Origin: a virus
Direction: 5' to 3' (one strand)
IMG/VR virus record: IMGVR_UViG_3300031963_000294
Span: 1 to 43,950 of that record
DNA length: 43,950 bases
Every line of letters starts with the position of its first letter. Position 1 is the stretch's first letter. The position numbers and the translations under genes are program-made. Below, in pieces: positions 41,771-43,950 of this stretch. The notes beneath the pieces were generated by a model, which worked only from the letters and a program-made list of their open reading frames with translations, was not told the DNA's origin and searched no databases.

Positions 41771-43950
41771 TTATTTAAAGTTTTTAAAGGGTGATCTTTT
41801 CATTGTCTGCCCATTACCAAGTTGCCCCCTTCCAACATGACGAAAGGGACTCCTATTTAATTTAAACAAATTTTCTGACTTTTGCAAGTTTTTAGCTGCA
41901 TCATCCATGATTGTTCTTTTAGAATAACCTCTATTAGACTGTTGTATTTTCATAAAAGCTACAAGAGCAGCAAAAGAAACTAGTCTATCCACATTGACTC
42001 CATCTGCATATTCTCTCATTTCTTTAATCAACATTGGATCTGGTATGCGTTCAATACCATAAGTTGTTCTGACAACAGTTCCATCTGGTTTAAGTTCCTG
42101 ATCTAATTCTTCTTTAGTATATTCTATAGCATAACTAAGAAGATGTGCTTTGAAAAGAGTACCTGTATTTTTCCAACCATATTCCTGAAATACATTATTA
42201 TTTGCACCAAGATCTTTTAAAAACATAATTTGGTTTTTAGGTACCAAATATCTTTGTTTTCTTCTTGATATCATATGCTGGATAAAATAAGAAATGTTGT
42301 TTTCTACAAGTGCCCATGCATTATACCATTCAATGATTAGTTCTAATTGCTTATGAGTTTGATTAATATCATCATATCTACCACACCATGCTGCTACAAT
42401 TTTACCTTGTTCTATATAAGTTTCTGTTTCTTCACCAGTTACCTTAGTAACTTCTACTGGTGCTTTCATTACATATATAGAACAGAGTGATTCTGAAGTA
42501 GTTGTTTTACCTTCACCTACAGGGTCAATAGAAGCATAGTATTGTCCAAATATAGGTTTATCTACCGGTCTTTCCCATACAACAATACATCCAGTTTTAT
42601 CTTCTGTTTTTTTATTTATAGGAAATTCCATTATTGGCCTCTTGTTGCTTTTAGTAACAACGGGATTTCCATCTGCATCTGTAGATATATCTAGATATTC
42701 ATAACCATATTCTTTTTCTTCTATTCTTCTTTCCTGTGCAGCAAGAAGATGTGGAGGGAATACAGATACTGTTCTGTAAGCAAATGCTTCTTTAATATTT
42801 CTAGGATGCTGAGATATACGGAGCTGATAATCTTCAGGAGATAACTCATCCTTCCATTGTTTAAATTGTTTCTCTAGAGCTTCTACAGCATCTTCTACAA
42901 GTGAGTTACCATACACATCAATATGTGGGGGCATTGACCATTGTTCAGGAATAAATAATCCTGTCATGCCTACAGTACCTTTATCATCAATAAGATCTGT
43001 TTCTACTGCATAAATATCTTTTGATGTAGGATTAAGTATCATATCCTTCAAAGGATTACATTGTGATAAGTCTCCTACAGATCCTGCCGCAATGAACATA
43101 CCTGTAGTAATAAGTCCAGATCTCATGGCCGGGCGCATGTACTCATATGTCTGATCCATCTTAGGAGCAATCCCAGCCTCTTCATGAAAGAAGTACTTAA
43201 CTGGACCCCCTACACCATTTGTTGGATCTTTCTCAAATGACATACCTTGTATAGTACCTTTGAGACCAACTTCTGTTTTTCTATCACCTTTTCTTACCTC
43301 AATCTTCTGTTGCCACATCATTACTTTATCCGGAGACATAGGACGGTACCATGCTGTATGTTCATTTAAGAATGCAGCATATTCCTGTAAGAACTTCCAA
43401 GATCCTTTCTCATTGATATAGTCCTTAAGACTTGCACCCATCTTAAGAGTAACCCCAGCCTCAAACCATTGCTGATTTATAAACTTACCCATATGGTAAT
43501 AGGATGAAGCTATCTGTCTTTTCTTAAGAATGGCGGCATGTTTATAATTAAGTTCTGCTAATAATTCATAAAGAGCTAAGTGATATTGAGCATCCCTGAT
43601 TTTAGCAAAACCAAATTTTTGTTCTTCTTTATCAAAGATTGGAAGAAAGTTTAACCACATGTAATACTCTCTACAAACAAACCAAGTTAAATCTCCATCT
43701 TTTACTATTATACCTTTACGGCATTTTGTCTTTTGATCATCCCAATAACTTATGTAGTCTCTAGATTTGAATGGAGAAGTACAATATACTCCATCTTTTT
43801 TAAATCTTTCTGACTCTGAAATAAATATGTCATTGGTAATTTGATTGAACTTATACTTTCCAGGTTCTTTAAAAATATCATTGAGGATAAAGTTTTTGAA
43901 GTCCTCTCTGGATTCAAAACTTGTAGTTGTCCACTTTCCGTTTTCATAGG
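41771..43950 (-). CDS. terL: Large terminase subunit (N-terminus beyond the right edge)
   Basis: The frame is open from the stop at 41771 to the right edge (at least 725 codons), so the ATG at 43660 is internal and the true start is outside the window. Counting from that Met, KKRQIASS at 46-53 sits where a terminase P-loop-like segment is expected but lacks a canonical GKS/T; YFFHEEAG at about 157-163 is the Walker B with catalytic Glu; YYASIDPVGEG at 374-384 (D379) is the first metal site of the RNase H-like nuclease; GRYDD and VENN follow, and a late DRLVSFAAL gives the last acidic region. The ATPase and nuclease order is that of phage packaging motors. It is 5 bases upstream of the portal gene. 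Confidence 0.85.
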   Translation of the reverse strand, partial: YENGKWTTTSFESREDFKNFILNDIFKEPGKYKFNQITNDIFISESERFKKDGVYCTSPFKSRDYISYWDDQKTKCRKGIIVKDGDLTWFVCREYYMWLNFLPIFDKEEQKFGFAKIRDAQYHLALYELLAELNYKHAAILKKRQIASSYYHMGKFINQQWFEAGVTLKMGASLKDYINEKGSWKFLQEYAAFLNEHTAWYRPMSPDKVMMWQQKIEVRKGDRKTEVGLKGTIQGMSFEKDPTNGVGGPVKYFFHEEAGIAPKMDQTYEYMRPAMRSGLITTGMFIAAGSVGDLSQCNPLKDMILNPTSKDIYAVETDLIDDKGTVGMTGLFIPEQWSMPPHIDVYGNSLVEDAVEALEKQFKQWKDELSPEDYQLRISQHPRNIKEAFAYRTVSVFPPHLLAAQERRIEEKEYGYEYLDISTDADGNPVVTKSNKRPIMEFPINKKTEDKTGCIVVWERPVDKPIFGQYYASIDPVGEGKTTTSESLCSIYVMKAPVEVTKVTGEETETYIEQGKIVAAWCGRYDDINQTHKQLELIIEWYNAWALVENNISYFIQHMISRRKQRYLVPKNQIMFLKDLGANNNVFQEYGWKNTGTLFKAHLLSYAIEYTKEELDQELKPDGTVVRTTYGIERIPDPMLIKEMREYADGVNVDRLVSFAALVAFMKIQQSNRGYSKRTIMDDAAKNLQKSENLFKLNRSPFRHVGRGQLGNGQTMKRSPFKNFK

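Noticed and set aside
43750-43947. A 65-residue minus-strand reading frame at the right edge.
   Set aside because: It lies in another frame; the terminase frame is open through this stretch and its translation continues sensibly upstream of the Met at 43660.

Overview
The window is a late, structural gene block from the genome of a tailed phage. It is very AT-rich. All 29 supported genes lie on the minus strand, so transcription runs from right to left. Hallmark genes (large terminase, portal, likely scaffold, major capsid protein, neck ring proteins, an 1800-residue tail 'muzzle' protein, then giant cargo-type proteins) in this order most resemble crAss-like phages (Crassvirales) or a related podovirus of Bacteroidota. 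This assignment rests on gene order and protein style, not on a database search. Starts lack Shine-Dalgarno sequences and have A/C-rich leaders, and one TAnnTTTG box is visible; both fit a Bacteroidota host. TAA, TAG and TGA all end genes, so the standard code is in use here. No tRNA, integrase, insertion sequence or CRISPR array was seen.

Layout, in the direction of transcription (right to left). (1) 43950-34913, packaging and head: terminase (5' part outside the window), portal with a Gln-rich helical tail, acidic scaffold-like protein, major capsid protein followed by a strong terminator, and a capsid-associated protein. (2) 34901-32372, eight tightly packed genes for small, very basic proteins, several with Lys-Gly-Gly motifs. 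(3) 32368-29683, a connector-like protein, a Dps/ferritin-like protein, and a 466-residue presumably abundant structural protein with its own terminator. (4) 29614-23255, host-contact and decoration proteins: a conserved small structural protein, a Cys-rich zinc-binding-type miniprotein, a 715-residue Cys-rich repeat protein, and three fibres with related N-terminal Cys-rich anchors, ending in a terminator. One fibre joins collagen-like Gly-X-Y repeats to a chitin-binding-like module and a DUF1566/Lcl-type C-terminal domain. (5) 23139-1, the tail operon: a possible HU/IHF-like protein, two ring/adaptor proteins, the muzzle, and three giant proteins, the last running off the left edge.

The most striking content is in the giant proteins at 4306-15473. 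They are mosaics of enzyme-like domains: SET methyltransferase, HAD phosphatase, an RH...HE...NN all-helical effector-like domain and a PARP-like ADP-ribosyltransferase in one; a protein-kinase-like domain, an Arg-type (R-STT-ExE) mono-ADP-ribosyltransferase and a Rossmann methyltransferase-like domain in the other. A module of about 240-260 residues occurs three times, each time upstream of a different catalytic domain, and domains are separated by recurrent Gly-Gly, Cys-pair and NDYIELDIPE-type linkers. I infer a modular arsenal of effectors packaged in the virion and delivered with the DNA, possibly cut apart at Gly-Gly sites. This is inference from sequence architecture.
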